Source of the DNA: Bradysia coprophila
Lineage: Eukaryota > Arthropoda > Insecta > Diptera > Sciaridae
Reading direction: 5' to 3'
NCBI RefSeq assembly: GCF_014529535.1
Contig: NW_023503555.1
Span: 5,642,001 to 5,706,000, forward strand
Length of the DNA stretch: 64,000 nucleotides
Program-made: the position numbers and the translations under genes
In this document: one piece after another, positions 20,518 through 31,083 of the stretch
Layout of the letters: every line of letters begins with the position of its first letter
How positions within the stretch are numbered: the first letter of the stretch is position 1
The notes under the pieces: generated by a model
The model's database searches: none
Told to the model about the DNA's origin: nothing
Seen by the model: only the letters and a program-made list of their open reading frames with translations

Positions 20518-21884
20518 TTTTTGTTTTTGTTGACTTTAGTTTTTTGGGCAATCGGTTTGTTTTCCAACTTTGCCAATCGGTTTGACAAAAGTCCAATACT
20601 TAGGTCAATATTGGTTTTTAGTTGTGTGAGCAATGACAGTATATCTGCGTTTGACGGCTCGTTCGTTTCAGAGTTTTCAATTTTGTTTGATATTTTATTT
20701 TCTTTATTTTCCAAATTTTTTGTGACTTGCGCGAAAGTTAGTCCTTTTTTGACTTCCTTGTATTTTGTTGTAACTTCTAAGTTTTTTTCACTGAGCCGGT
20801 TTACTACCGACTTGGTTTGGTTTTGATTTTTGATTTTTTTCTGATATGTTGGGCAACCTTTATAATTTGCTGTGTGTCCTTCATTTTGGCAAAGGGCACA
20901 TTTCGGAGTTACGTTTGGTCTCTTCGTACAGGCGCTTGTAGCATGTTTTCCGGCACATTTGACGCAAACTGGATTTCTCGTACAAAAATTTTTTGTATGT
21001 CCTAGTTGCTGGCAGTTTATGCACTGAGGGATGGATTTTATTTGTTTTGGAGGTTCTACTGTTATCATACAGTGTAGAATGTTTTTAACAGCAAAAATCT
21101 CTTTATTGTTTTCTTTTTGTTTCAATTCAATTAGGAATAGAGGAAATTTTTTTTCCTCTGTAGTTCCGTCTTTGCCTTTGGTTTTTTTAACTATGTTTGT
21201 GATTTTAGTAGGCTCGTGGCCTAACTCAATTAAATCATCTGTTATTTCTTTTACATCACACGATGGATGTAATCCTCTAATGACTGCACGAAAGCTTTTT
21301 TCACTTTTTAACTGGTATGTATAATATTCAATACCTTTGAATTCACTTTCTTCGGAACTTTGATTCTCAATGAATTTTTTGACTTTCCTGTAGTCTTCTT
21401 CGTTTTGCAGAGTGACTTTTACGTCATTGCTGGCGACTGATTTGAACTGTGCTGTTGTAGCCATTTCCAAAATTTTTTTGCTGAATTTGTTAAAATCGGT
21501 TACATTGCTTACATTAAAAGGTGGCGGCAATGGCGGATTTTTCTGGTTTGATTCCGTTAATTTCGGTGATTTTTCTTTGGTGGATGAATTTTTTTGGTTG
21601 TTGTTTTTGCGTCTTCTTTTAACTGATTGAGTTTTAAATGGATCAATTTCTTTTTCCAAATCACTTTCATCTGTGGTATAGACGATTTGTTTTCCGTCAT
21701 CTCCAGATTTTAAATGATCCGTTATAGCTTTTTGTAGTGAATTTTCTAGCTCAGCTATCTTTTTCTTTAGCTCGTCATTTTCAGCACAAAGTTTTTGAGC
21801 TAAATTATTGTTTTGTATTAGCAGATCATATTCTGATTGCTTAATTTTAACACTGGGTTCATTTTTTGGCGATGAGCCAAACAT
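20514..21884 (-). CDS. Retrotransposon ORF1: gag-like nucleic-acid-binding protein
   Basis: 456 aa protein expected to coat element RNA. The N-terminus (residues 20-60) is a leucine/lysine-rich probable coiled coil (IQNNNLAQKLCAENDELKKK). A basic serine/lysine stretch follows. Then comes a PRE_C2HC-like region around FRAVIRGLHPSCDVKEITDD and three zinc knuckles: CINCQQLGHTKNFC, CVKCAGKHATSAC and CALCQNEGHTANYKGC. The C-terminus is lysine/asparagine rich. The ATG at 21884 is the first in frame and the TGA overlaps the ORF2 start. Confidence 0.93.
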   Translation of the reverse strand: MFGSSPKNEPSVKIKQSEYDLLIQNNNLAQKLCAENDELKKKIAELENSLQKAITDHLKSGDDGKQIVYTTDESDLEKEIDPFKTQSVKRRRKNNNQKNSSTKEKSPKLTESNQKNPPLPPPFNVSNVTDFNKFSKKILEMATTAQFKSVASNDVKVTLQNEEDYRKVKKFIENQSSEESEFKGIEYYTYQLKSEKSFRAVIRGLHPSCDVKEITDDLIELGHEPTKITNIVKKTKGKDGTTEEKKFPLFLIELKQKENNKEIFAVKNILHCMITVEPPKQIKSIPQCINCQQLGHTKNFCTRNPVCVKCAGKHATSACTKRPNVTPKCALCQNEGHTANYKGCPTYQKKIKNQNQTKSVVNRLSEKNLEVTTKYKEVKKGLTFAQVTKNLENKENKISNKIENSETNEPSNADILSLLTQLKTNIDLSIGLLSNRLAKLENKPIAQKTKVNKNKK

Positions 21885-22033
21885 TTTAATTTAATTATTT
21901 ATGATTCACAATGTTATTGACACTAAACTATGTTGCATATGAACACTATTTATTGCGCAGTTAATATGAATCATTTCTTTATTCTATACAGATAATTGAT
22001 TGTTTTTATTTTAAATGTTTCTTTTTTCACTAA

Positions 22034-22215
22034 ATTGTCACTTTTACTCGTATTACAATTGAATCACAAGTATGCAACGTAGTACAAGGAAATGTCAATG
22101 ACTTGGTTAGTCATAATTAAATAGGTTGTCACTCTTACTCATATTACACGTGAATCACAATGAAATATATGTAATTAATGAAGTGTTGATGACTTGATTA
22201 GTCATTCATTAGTAA
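22034..22215. repeat. Two tandem ~91-bp units in the retrotransposon 5' UTR
   Basis: TTGTCACTTTTACTCGTATT at 22034 recurs as TTGTCACTCTTACTCATATT at 22126. Both are followed by GAATCACAA and a shared TTGATGACTTGRTTAGTCAT tail. The units are clearly related but diverged. Confidence 0.75.
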
Positions 22216-22289
22216 GAAATCATTACTGAATTTATTTATTTTTTAATTTCTGTTTGAACTGTTTATATTTTTATTAAGAGCAAAATAAA

Positions 22290-22323
22290 AATACGTCTGT
22301 TCACTCGAACGGTCGAATGAAGA
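22290..22323 (-). promoter_or_regulatory. Putative internal promoter at the 5' end of the retrotransposon
   Basis: The minus-strand start reads TCTTCATTCGACCGTTCGAG, giving an initiator-like TCATTCG, with AGACGT about 26 bases in, resembling the downstream promoter element of Drosophila Jockey, Doc and F elements. Assignment rests on position and resemblance only. Confidence 0.45.
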
Positions 22324-22335
22324 ATCAATAATGTA
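22324..22335. repeat. Target-site duplication of the Jockey-like element, 5' side
   Basis: ATCAATAATGTA, identical to 17657-17668. Confidence 0.88.
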
Positions 22336-22520
22336 TAGAGGAAAAAAACGTTTTAATGTAATTGATCACTGTATCGAAATTGCTGGGCTCATTTTTCCCC
22401 ATCCAAGGTTCTTGAATTTTCAGTCAAATTTTGATATGTCGATTGATTCCGTGCATTATTCGTTGCCGGACCAATCCGATTAGCAATAACAAGGTCGCTA
22501 AATTTGGTTGGTAAATTATT

Positions 22521-23021
22521 TTAATGTGTAGGCATCCTGTACGTTGTATTTACATTGTCTGCGATGAGAATGTAAATGAAATTTACATGTTAGGTTTTTC
22601 GATGATTTACATGCTATGCGCGATCATTTACATGCTCGGTCGGAAATTTTTCGATGATTTTGTTTATGTTTTCACTTCTCACAAATCGCGATATAAATTG
22701 GAATTTACACAGGCAAAACTATTTTTTGGTACACGTGCCATCGATACAATTAGGAAAACACTAAAATCGCAACTGAATTTGTAATTTGAAACAACAAAAT
22801 CAAAAAATTTTCACTGAAACTGAGAATGACAACAATAAAGAAGTCAAATAAATATCGCCGAAATGGCAGGCACGACCGATGCCTACTAAATGAAAATGAA
22901 ATTTTAGTATAAAATGTTTAGAAGTGGAAAGCTTCCGAAATGCTTCTTTTATGCAAAATTGTTTCGTAGTTTTCATCTTAGACAATGTAAATACAACGCA
23001 CAGGATGCCTACACATTAAAG
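22521..23021. mobile_element. TIR element, ~500 bp, 40-bp termini
   Basis: TAATGTGTAGGCATCCTGTA plus CGTTGTATTTACATTGTCT at the left end is inverted as AGACAATGTAAATACAACG plus CACAGGATGCCTACACATTA at the right. The interior has three ATTTACATG words and an 86-codon open frame without recognisable domains. Non-autonomous. Confidence 0.75.
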
Positions 23022-23032
23022 AACAGTACAGA

Positions 23033-23149
23033 AGAGCCTATGTGAATGAGTAATACATGTGTGCGAAATTAGGCGGTTCGCCTTCGGCTCACACGCCACA
23101 AACATCGCACACATGTATTCATGTACTCATTTACATAGGCTCTGCTGTA
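23033..23149. mobile_element. Palindromic MITE, ~117 bp
   Basis: TACAGAAGAGCCTATGTGAA, TGAGTAATACATGTGTGCGA pairs with TCGCACACATGTATTCATG, TACTCATTTACATAGGCTCT GCTGTA. The loop carries CGCCTTCGGCTC. Confidence 0.72.
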
Positions 23150-23459
23150 ATCTACTATAAAAGGTGTACTAATGTTATGTCAATAGCTTCAGCAGAAGTC
23201 ATATTTTGATATTCTGTTCTTGTAACGTGTCTTTGTCGATTATACTATCTCCCTGTATTTTTTTATTTAATGAAAAGCTGGGAGGGGGCTCACGAAATGT
23301 GAGATAAACTTGAATAGTTTCGAGGGAGAAATTACGCAAGCAAATACTGAGAAAGGTGCTATTTTCTATTGGTGAACAATAGAAGCAAACACGATGCGTT
23401 GTTTCTCCCTAGAATATTTTCTATCGTAAAATGTAAAAAAAATCCTAAAATATCAGGTA

Positions 23460-23575
23460 GAGTTACAATTGTTAAAAGTTTCCTATGTGCAGAATGAGCA
23501 CCAGCTGACTATCACCAGCTGATCTACTAACACACACTTATTGTATGAAACTTTTAGCAATTGTGTAATTTGTCA
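23460..23575. repeat. Small inverted repeat
   Basis: AGTTACAATTGTTAAAAGTTTC at about 23460 is inverted as GAAACTTTTAGCAATTGTGTAATT near 23546. It may be a MITE remnant. Confidence 0.45.
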
Positions 23576-23626
23576 CGTCAGGTCTGATTATGTCCAATTT
23601 CATGTAGAAGCAGCTTTCAGGTGGTA

Positions 23627-23890
23627 ATCAGGCCGGCCAATGCACACCAAGAACAGGCACAAGAACAGATTTTTTTTAAACGCTCAAAAAGCCTCTTATT
23701 ATGGTCCTCGCAGTAGTACTGTACCATCATAAAAATATTACATTTCGTACCTAGGAGTAAAAGTCTTTTTTTAGAGTGTGAGAGGGTTCCAGAACGAGCC
23801 GAAGGCGAAAAATTCTGACTACTGTGTCGAGTAGGCCCATTATTTTAAATCTGTTGTTGTGCCTGTTTTGGAGTGCGTTGGGTCGGCTGA
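23627..23890. mobile_element. TIR element, ~264 bp
   Basis: GGCCGGCCAATGCACACCAA and GAACAGGCACAAGAACAGAT (left) are inverted as ATCTGTTGTTGTGCCTGTTT and TGGAGTGCGTTGGGTCGGCT (right). The interior shares TCGTACCTAGGAGTAAAAGT and a CCGAAGGCGAAA segment with 53605-53670 and, more weakly, 29990-30050 and 57430-57490. Confidence 0.65.
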
Positions 23891-25281
23891 TCTTTATCAT
23901 TTATATAAACAATGAAGAAGTCTGAATGTAGTCTGAGTTACTACTTAAGTGAGAAGGGTTGAATTGAAACAATTTGTTTTAACAAATAAAGAACCACCCA
24001 AGACCAATTGATGCCGTAAGTCCGATGAAAATTCAAAATGATGCAAATAAAACGCATCGTCCAGTTCTTTCATTCAAGAAATAAATTTTCATTGCATTTG
24101 AAACTCATTTTTCAATTCATGAGTGAAATTTAAATTTAAATTAACTTACAGCACATAGTGATGGTCATTTACTATATTAGATGCTTAAGTAGTTCCTAGA
24201 GGCAGTTGGCACATCGTGTGTCAAAGGAATATTTAACACCGAGTTACACACCAATTTATTCGACTGAGACAACGAAAGTTTTACTTTTCCTCACTGAGCT
24301 GTGAAGAAACTTTTACTCTGCTGAAGTTGTGAGTCATTTGTCTGTTTTTCGGTAATAGTCATCCGTTTTAAGTTACTTTATCAGATCAAAATGATTGTGA
24401 GAAAACCAACTATTTTCGACAAAATCACTCAACTATTCACTGTTTTTGCTAGAAAAATCACAAGCCGCCTTAAAATCCATACTTTCAATTCCCTAGTATT
24501 TTATCGTGGCAAACATTTTTCCCGGCTCACTGTTAATGGAGCAGTCACTTCGTTCGGGCTACAACATGCAAAAGTGGCTAAAATCGGTTGTCCTAAAAAG
24601 ATAGGTACGCAAATAACTATTGCACGACATAGAACTTTTTGAATATTTATCGTATTGTTTATTTATACAATATTTATTGTTTGCCATAATATGAGATGAC
24701 CCAAAGTCCATAAATTTAAAAACTTTCGCAGCAACATACTGCTTTGTCCACGTAAAAAATCCTGCTTTCGTATATCTAAACTGTTACTGCTGTTTCCGTC
24801 CGTTGAAAATGGGGCGATACAGCCTTGGCAGCCATAAAGTTCATAGAGACATCGAGATAGTTAACTGCTACCGATTTTCACATTTTTTTAGTGATCTGCA
24901 CAATGCGAGACAGTGAAGTTAGGACACCAGGATCATTTTTATCTTAAAATCGGTATCTCATAGCGTAGATGAAGCGAGTAACAGTGACAGAGACATAAAT
25001 ATGCGACATAAGGAAATGCGACAAAGTCGTAAAAGTATTTTTTTTGGATTCATCGAGGCTGTTTAGCGAAGACAGAAGTTATGCTTTCTTGATGTGAGTT
25101 ATAAAGAACAGACGACAAATGAAAGTGTACACACATACATGGATGAAGGCTCTTGACGTCTTACATGCGAGCGTTAGTGTTAGGAGCAGTGCTATGGTAA
25201 TGGTCATTGAAAGTCGTAATTTTGTAAATCATCCAGATTTTATTACCACTTTGAAATTGCTGTAACAACTTACTATCACTT
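23891..25281. other. Intergenic DNA without recognised gene
   Basis: An ATG-initiated 83-codon frame at 24391-24642 is rich in basic residues but has no motif, codon pattern or homologue I recognise. Nothing else is supportable. Confidence 0.4.
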
Positions 25282-26275
25282 CTAAAATCCAGGCAATACA
25301 AGTAAACCCTCGGGATCAGTTAAAACACCCAACGGATTTTTGAGAATACTGACTGGATTTCGGATAGTCTCCTTCAATAATTTACGTAATCTTGGGAATA
25401 AGTTTGAGTTAATCAGTCTTCCGTAACAGCCATAACACAAAGCTGGTGTATCAGCGTCATCCGATTCAATTCTAACAACGTAATGACAATTCACGAACTA
25501 AAACCAAAATTATTCGGATAATAAATGCTCGGACAGATTTGCTATTTCATACCGCTGTTGTAAGTGCAGATGTGGGAAATTTGAAATCCATGTCGAACGT
25601 ATAAGTGTTTCCAACTTCTTGAGGACATTCCGTACTATCACAGGCATCTGTCTCATAACTGGCAATTGCGCCTGGTATTGTCACAGATGGAATACCCACT
25701 CCGATCTGTTTTCGATCAGTATTCCCAATTCCAACACCACCCAACTGTCCGTGAAATGTTCCTGATGTCATTGGAACTGTTGCGTTGTATTTTATTCCGA
25801 AATTACTTTGCGTGCCAGTAACCATACCGCAACAGTCGGGAATTTTGCAACCGGGTGTGTCATAGCATGGTCCCATCCAAAAATCGAGTATCGGTGTTTT
25901 TGCTGATTTAAAAGTGAATAAATTGGAGTGAAATCAATATATTGCTTAGTGCCCTCACATGGTTCGCCACAAGATGCAGATTGATGGAATTTTAATTTTT
26001 GCGGTCCTTCGCGTAGTTGACAACTGGCGAACTGTGTGAATCAAATAGCATATTTTGTACATTAAGATTTGATAAAACACAAAAGTAGGGTCCGACTGGC
26101 TATCAAAAGGTACACAGGACACTAAAAAGAAAGTCCAAAGATTCTCCAGAAGGGGAATTTCAATTAAAGATTGAGGGTGCTCCATTTCACGATATGGCCA
26201 GTTCGCCCCTGCAGAAAAGTCCTTTACCTGTACACCAATTAATAAAATTGCAAGGTTCACTATCATCGCTTTCAT
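25282..26275 (-). CDS. Secreted ML-domain (NPC2/MD-2-like) lipid-binding protein
   Basis: Likely binds sterols or other lipids in secretions or haemolymph, as other ML proteins do. Four exons splice in frame: 26275-26228 (signal peptide MKAMIVNLAILLIGVQ), 26031-25959, 25902-25553, 25497-25282, giving 228 aa. The 56-nt second intron (CAT|GTGAGG..AATCAG|CA) is needed for phase. Paired cysteines fit the fold: FASCQL, then CGEP..GPCYDTPGCKIPDCCG, later DACDSTECPQEVGNTYTF, FVNCHYVVRIES and ALCYGCYGRL. Between the middle cysteines sits a GIPSVTIPGA segment. After the usual domain end the protein runs on about 40 residues (LLKETIRNPVSILKNPLGVL), which is longer than typical NPC2. Family call rests on cysteine spacing and motif style, so it is less certain than the splice model. 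Confidence 0.75.
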
Positions 26276-27139
26276 TCTCGTAATATTTTCACTCTTCCAC
26301 TTCCAATGTCAATGAATCGGCCCGAAAGCGTAAACTAATTTTGTTTTTATTTTTTCGCCTCATATAAGTCAATGTTACAGCTGAACAAACGAGAAAATTG
26401 AAGGAAAATAAAAACTTTGGCGAATATTTAGTTACAATTTCTACGTAAATTAGCGAATGAGTCGAGTTATTTTGTTTGCAAATTAATGATCTCAAATTTT
26501 ATGCGAACATTTGTCGAATTAATGAAAACCAAGTGACGCACATCAGGGAATATTTTTTTTTTGCTATATGTCTTACTACTAACACAATAAAATGTACGAA
26601 AAAGTTTTCTCCACTAAGAATTATGGACAATTGTTTGTTGAAGGATCGACGTAGGTCAATTTTTAGGAAAATAAACTCAATCGCCTTTTCAAAGAACGCG
26701 CAAGGTGAATCTAAATCACATGGTTAGTCTGTTGAATGAGACAATTTCCGTTCCTGATGACTCTGCTAAAACTCAAAACAACTTCACTTTATTTTCAACA
26801 TAAACTTGACCTGTTTATACTTTTAGTCTCACATATGAATAAATTCGGAAATGTATCATATTAACACCGACTTATAAAACAAATGTTTGATTCATTTAGC
26901 TCTGTGGCTTACGATGTCAGCCTATTTGAAACGGAGCTGAATCAACGAAATTTCATTTTTCTTATAATTCGCCAATGTGACATGTTACGTTTATGTGTTT
27001 AACTATTTATATGGTTGATATGGTATCAGAGACATACACAACAGAAATCAATAGCTGCCATCTAACTAACGATGCCATTTCCAATTACATCCACCATGGC
27101 GCTCTTCAAAAAGACTGTAAAAGATGAAACAAACCCTAT
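26276..27139. other. Intergenic DNA upstream of the ML gene
   Basis: No gene. The minus-strand promoter of the ML gene should lie just right of 26275, but no TATA box is evident. Confidence 0.4.
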
Positions 27140-28040
27140 TTGAGGAATTAAATTCCAAAAAATTCTTAAATTGGAGAATTTTGAAAAGTAAATTGACGAA
27201 TGTTAAGAGTGATATCGCCAAGACTTCGTCTGGAACACTTCTACGGGAGTAATTTCATATCATCTACTATTCTGTTACCTTATACGCTTCGCTATGTCGC
27301 GAACATATATCGTTACAAAATATCCAGTGTTAGTAATATCAAGAGAAAAATTATTAAATTTTTCTCGGCGGATTTTACTCAAATAAAGTGTTAGCGTGTA
27401 GGGCATGATCTCAGGACTCCGGAACAATAATTAGTTTTTTATGTGGAACAATATTTGCTACGGGATGGGAGTTCGGAGAACCATTTGCTCTCAGTTGATC
27501 ATATCGTTTTTCAAAACTTCCATCCCGTAGCAAATATTGGTCCGGTTGAAAAACTAATTACTGTTCCGGAGTCCTAAGATCATGCGCTATACGCTAACAC
27601 TTTATTTGACTAAAATCCGCTTCTGATCATTCACTATATTTTTAATAATAAATCTCGCGGATCTACTCGCACCAAGCCGTGCGTATACTCTACCTATAGG
27701 TCTTTCCAAGGCCGACATTCGTACAACATTACAATAATTTAAAATAATTTTTTCTTGAGTTATTGTCGAAAAACTGTTTTCGGTACCCTCTGAGATGTGT
27801 TCACTTTTGAACACTTTTCACAGAAAGTAAATTTTTTTTCGAAAAAGTGAAAGATACGTGTTTCCTAGAATTAAAAGGCGAATCCAACGAGCTATCACTC
27901 ATTAAAATCGGAGACCGCTTGTTCCCAAGGTTACAAAAATCACCTGAAGTTTTGGCGATATCACTCAAATGTCCTCAAATTCAAGGAAAATTCCTCGACA
28001 TTAGAGAATTTTAGGAATTTTCAAATATTATTCTCAAAAC
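27140..28040. mobile_element. Foldback element carrying a nested palindrome
   Basis: Left TTTGAGGAATTAAATTCC and GAGTGATATCGCCAAGAC are matched in inverted order by TTTTGGCGATATCACTCA (about 27950) and GAGAATTTTAGGAATTTTC near 28005. The palindrome at 27378-27608 lies inside. Arms are diverged, so the limits are approximate. Confidence 0.5.
27378..27608. mobile_element. Nested palindromic MITE, ~230 bp
   Basis: AAATAAAGTGTTAGCGTGTA, ATGATCTCAGGACTCCGGAA and TTTGCTACGGGATGGGAG (left) pair with CCATCCCGTAGCAAATATTG, GTTCCGGAGTCCTAAGATCA and GCTAACACTTTATTT (right). Similarity is high through about 95 bp per arm. Confidence 0.75.
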
Positions 28041-28117
28041 TTCTTTATTTTGCTAGATCAAATCATTAAATCATCTGAATTTTTGCTAAACAGCCTCCTG
28101 AATTAGGGACCGTCAGA

Positions 28118-28250
28118 TGGTTCGAACCTAAACGGAATGTGCAACTCAAACGATTTTTCTTTGGGAAAGCTACATTGATCCAAAGAGGAATTGTTTGTAT
28201 TTCCGTTTGGGTTGGACATTCCGTTTCTGTTCGAACAATCTGACGTTCCA
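28118..28250. mobile_element. Palindromic MITE, ~130 bp
   Basis: ACCGTCAGATGGTTCGAACC, TAAACGGAATGTGCAACTCA is inverted as CCGTTTGGGTTGGACATTCC, GTTTCTGTTCGAACAATCTG ACGTT. Arms are about 50 bp with some mismatches. Confidence 0.65.
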
Positions 28251-29160
28251 TGTTCTTTTTGTGATACAGTTTTCTACTTAATTAAACTGTTTCATTAATC
28301 ATAAGACACAGTTCGGCAAGTTCCACCTAAATTATGACATTTCGAGATATTCTTACTAAATCTCAACTGATTTCTCAGGTTAGTTGGGTGATTCAATTAG
28401 TTTAAACCGCTTCCCGGTTCTCGAACTTTAACTCGTCGAGTTAGGCGCGAAAATTTTGTAATAGCCATCAATTTCGAAAAAAAAAATCTGGCTATCCAGT
28501 ACCCCTGAAAAATACAACGTTTATAGTCGTATCTCACACAAATTTTGGACTACCAACTACCAACTATGGAGCTCAAACTCTGGTCAATAGATTTCAGGGA
28601 ACACATAGCCAACACAGTTCACTGTATGCTTCACAAATGACGAAATTTGTAACGCAACTTTAAACCTGTCAAATTCAAGGACAATCAAGGGGGTTTACAA
28701 AATCCTGATTTTTGCATTGCGTACTTTATGAACGACCTCTTTACCAATTTTAAATAATTTAATATTTTCCAATTTTATTAATTGACTCATCTCCATATCA
28801 GTATAGTGTTACACACATTTATATCTTCAAGTATCATTCTTATTTTAAGTTTATAGTTTAATGGAATAGACATTTTTAGTACATTGAACATTCAATTGAT
28901 TCTAACTTCCAACGATATTGATATTATACTTTTCTAATACGTAATTTTCCTCTGTTTTTCTTTTTAGAAAATTAAAGTTATTTTCCTAACAAATTGATTT
29001 TAATTTTTTTAATTTCCAACGTCTATTTCATTTTGATATGTTGACATTTTAGTTTAATGTTTAAGTTCGACTAATGAGATATTTCTCTTTGTTGAACGGC
29101 AGTTCATTATTATTTGAATATAAGAAACAAAAACAAAAATGGAATTGATGAAGTAGGCTA
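28251..29160. other. AT-rich intergenic DNA
   Basis: Very AT-rich, no open frames of note and no inverted repeats I could define. Confidence 0.4.
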
Positions 29161-29169
29161 TGTCATCTG

Positions 29170-29340
29170 TCATTGTCAGAAATGATAAAGATAAGTAATG
29201 AACTCTTCCTGGTGGTCTTATATGGTCTTATATAGAGACATTTATGATGAAACAAATGAAGTAAAAGATTTTGTAGGCAAATTACTTGATAATACCTAGA
29301 TCAAAATGCTTAAATATAATTGTCGTCTGAAAATATGGGT
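29170..29340 (+). mobile_element. GAAGTAA-motif MITE, copy 3
   Basis: GTCATCTGTCATTGTCAG, TGGTCTTATATAGAGAC, AACAAATGAAGTAAAAGATT (29251) and ACCTAGATCAAAATG occur in the family order. Ends are eroded. Confidence 0.6.
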
Positions 29341-29959
29341 AATCTTTCCCACACTGTACCATACTTATACCAAAGTACTAACTTGCCATCTAATACTAGG
29401 GCCATCTAATTGTTTTAAGGTTTTTCGAGTGTAGATCCGTTAAATAGAGTAAATAAAACGGCAAATGATAGGTTTATCCAGGATTTTTCTTTTCTTAAAA
29501 TGGGTCCTAAGTTGTGGCCCTAGGAAGGAGGCTACTGGGCTTATTTGCTTATAAATCGAGTAAATTTTAGGCGATTTACAAAATATGTCTTTTATTTGAA
29601 ACATAATTCAATACTAAGATCTTGTAATAAAATGCAGGATTTTTGAATGAATAAGTTAAAGATTAGAAGAGGGGTATATCTACGGATGTTAGAGTCAGAT
29701 CCTGCACTTTTTGGAGTATATTGCTGGCAATTATAATGAAATGAAATGCGGTCTTTTAGTGCGAAATTCTTAATTAAAGGAAATGGATTAGCGGGGATCG
29801 GGATATAGGAAAGATTAGATGTGAGAGACATTCCAACAAGGTTTATAAAAAATATAAGGTTCTGTTTATGGAAATGGAAAGCTAATATCACCGATGATCT
29901 GAAGCTATCAAAATTAATTTTCCTAACTAGTGATCAACGTCGCGACGTTTAAGAAAAAT

Positions 29960-30095
29960 GTTATTCCTTACTTATGCCGAGAGTATGTTTTAGCGAATTC
30001 GATTCCAAAACTCGCCTCCGGCTCGTGCTGGAAACCTCTTATTTACTAAAAAGAGCTTTTCAGCATAAGTTAAGAAAATAAATATTCTTTTTTTA
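29960..30095. mobile_element. Palindromic MITE, ~135 bp
   Basis: AAATGTTATTCCTTACTTATGCC near 29956 is inverted as AGCATAAGTTAAGAAAATAA near 30063. The loop contains CTCGCCTCCGGCTCGTGCTG followed by GAAACCTCT, a block shared with the elements at 23760-23820, 53640-53670 and 57445-57470. Confidence 0.5.
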
Positions 30096-30151
30096 ACAAT
30101 TCCAATACCCTTCTCGAACTGAACAGTAAAAATTCAGGTCATGCAAAATTA

Positions 30152-30300
30152 GTTTACTGCCTGCCCCATCCGAAAGTTGTGGATTACATAGCAATTCGCA
30201 CACTGCGAAAATGATCTATTACATGTGGACTATTTTCGGTTCATTTTTTTCATTTTCCTAAGTAAAAATCGACTTTCGAATGGGGCAGGTAGTGAACCAG
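30152..30300. mobile_element. TIR element, ~150 bp
   Basis: GTTTACTGCCTGCCCCATCC GAAAGT at the left is inverted as ACTTTCGAATGGGGCAGGTA GTGAAC at the right. Confidence 0.65.
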
Positions 30301-30354
30301 AATACATTCGATGCTGCTATGTACTGTATTATTTCGGAAACAAATTTTTGATAC

Positions 30355-30495
30355 TCGCAAACTCACTCGTGTGTGTTTTCGAGCAACAAGCTTCAACAAT
30401 TGTTTTTTCACAAGTTTAGTTTTATACCTTGCCTTTAACACATGACGAAAAGCCACTTACCGAAGCTAGTTGCTCAAACAAACACGAGTGAGTTC
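30355..30495. mobile_element. TIR element, ~140 bp
   Basis: AACTCACTCGTGTGTGTTTT CGAGCAAC is inverted as GTTGCTCAAACAAACACGAG TGAGTT. Confidence 0.65.
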
Positions 30496-31083
30496 AATTT
30501 TATCACAAAATTGTTACGTCATGTACTGAATTACTTTCGCAGTATTCAATCCTACTGTCAATCTCCTTATCTTTAGTCTTATGCACAGTACTGAACGTAA
30601 AGTTCAAACTCCATAAAAGTCAACTTCAAGATCAGATCCCATCAGGCTGTTTACAGATTGATGTTCTTCTCTAGGACCGATGTGTACTGATGGAAAGCGA
30701 CAGATACTAACTTCCAACTGACTTTAAAAGACAACGTTAAATAATGAACTGCCATTGGAAAGTTAATTAAGGCAATGGTTCAAAACAAAGAAGTAAATTG
30801 GTTCGGTTAAATTGCGTACGTCTACGTTGTTTTAACAAAAAAATCATCATCCGCTCCTAACGTATCCTAACACATCGATATATAATTTAAAATTCATATG
30901 TTCTTGCGTGTAACATCTTTGGAACAAATGCATGTCATAATTTCATTATGACATACCAGGCACTTCCGAATCTCTGTTTAGTTACGTTTTAACCCACACG
31001 CTCTGCGCATTTCTTTTTTATTTTGATTTTTATTGCTGTAGATTTTGCTGTTCGTGTATTCGCTTCAATTGCATGTACTATAG
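30496..31083. other. Intergenic DNA
   Basis: No gene. A weak GAAGTAA block (AACAAAGAAGTAAATTGG) occurs near 30783. Confidence 0.4.

Larger units (their letters stand above)
17669..22323 (-). mobile_element. Full-length Jockey-clade non-LTR retrotransposon
   Basis: About 4.65 kb, on the minus strand: 5' UTR (22323-21885), ORF1 (gag-like), ORF2 (endonuclease plus reverse transcriptase), 3' UTR with AATAAA at about 17705-17700, and a poly(A) tail of about 20 nt ending at 17669. It is bounded by identical 12-bp target-site duplications. ORF1 and ORF2 overlap by ATGA, as is common in this clade. Both ORFs are free of stops and no 5' truncation is apparent, which together with the exact duplication suggests recent insertion. 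No LTRs, RNase H or integrase are seen. Confidence 0.93.

Noticed and set aside
22524..22784. 86-codon frame inside the 500-bp TIR element, as a possible transposase
   Set aside because: No catalytic or DNA-binding motif, and composition is driven by repeated ATTTACATG words.
24391..24642. 83-codon ATG-initiated frame
   Set aside because: Basic but featureless; length is within chance expectation and no supporting signals were seen. Mentioned in the intergenic note only.
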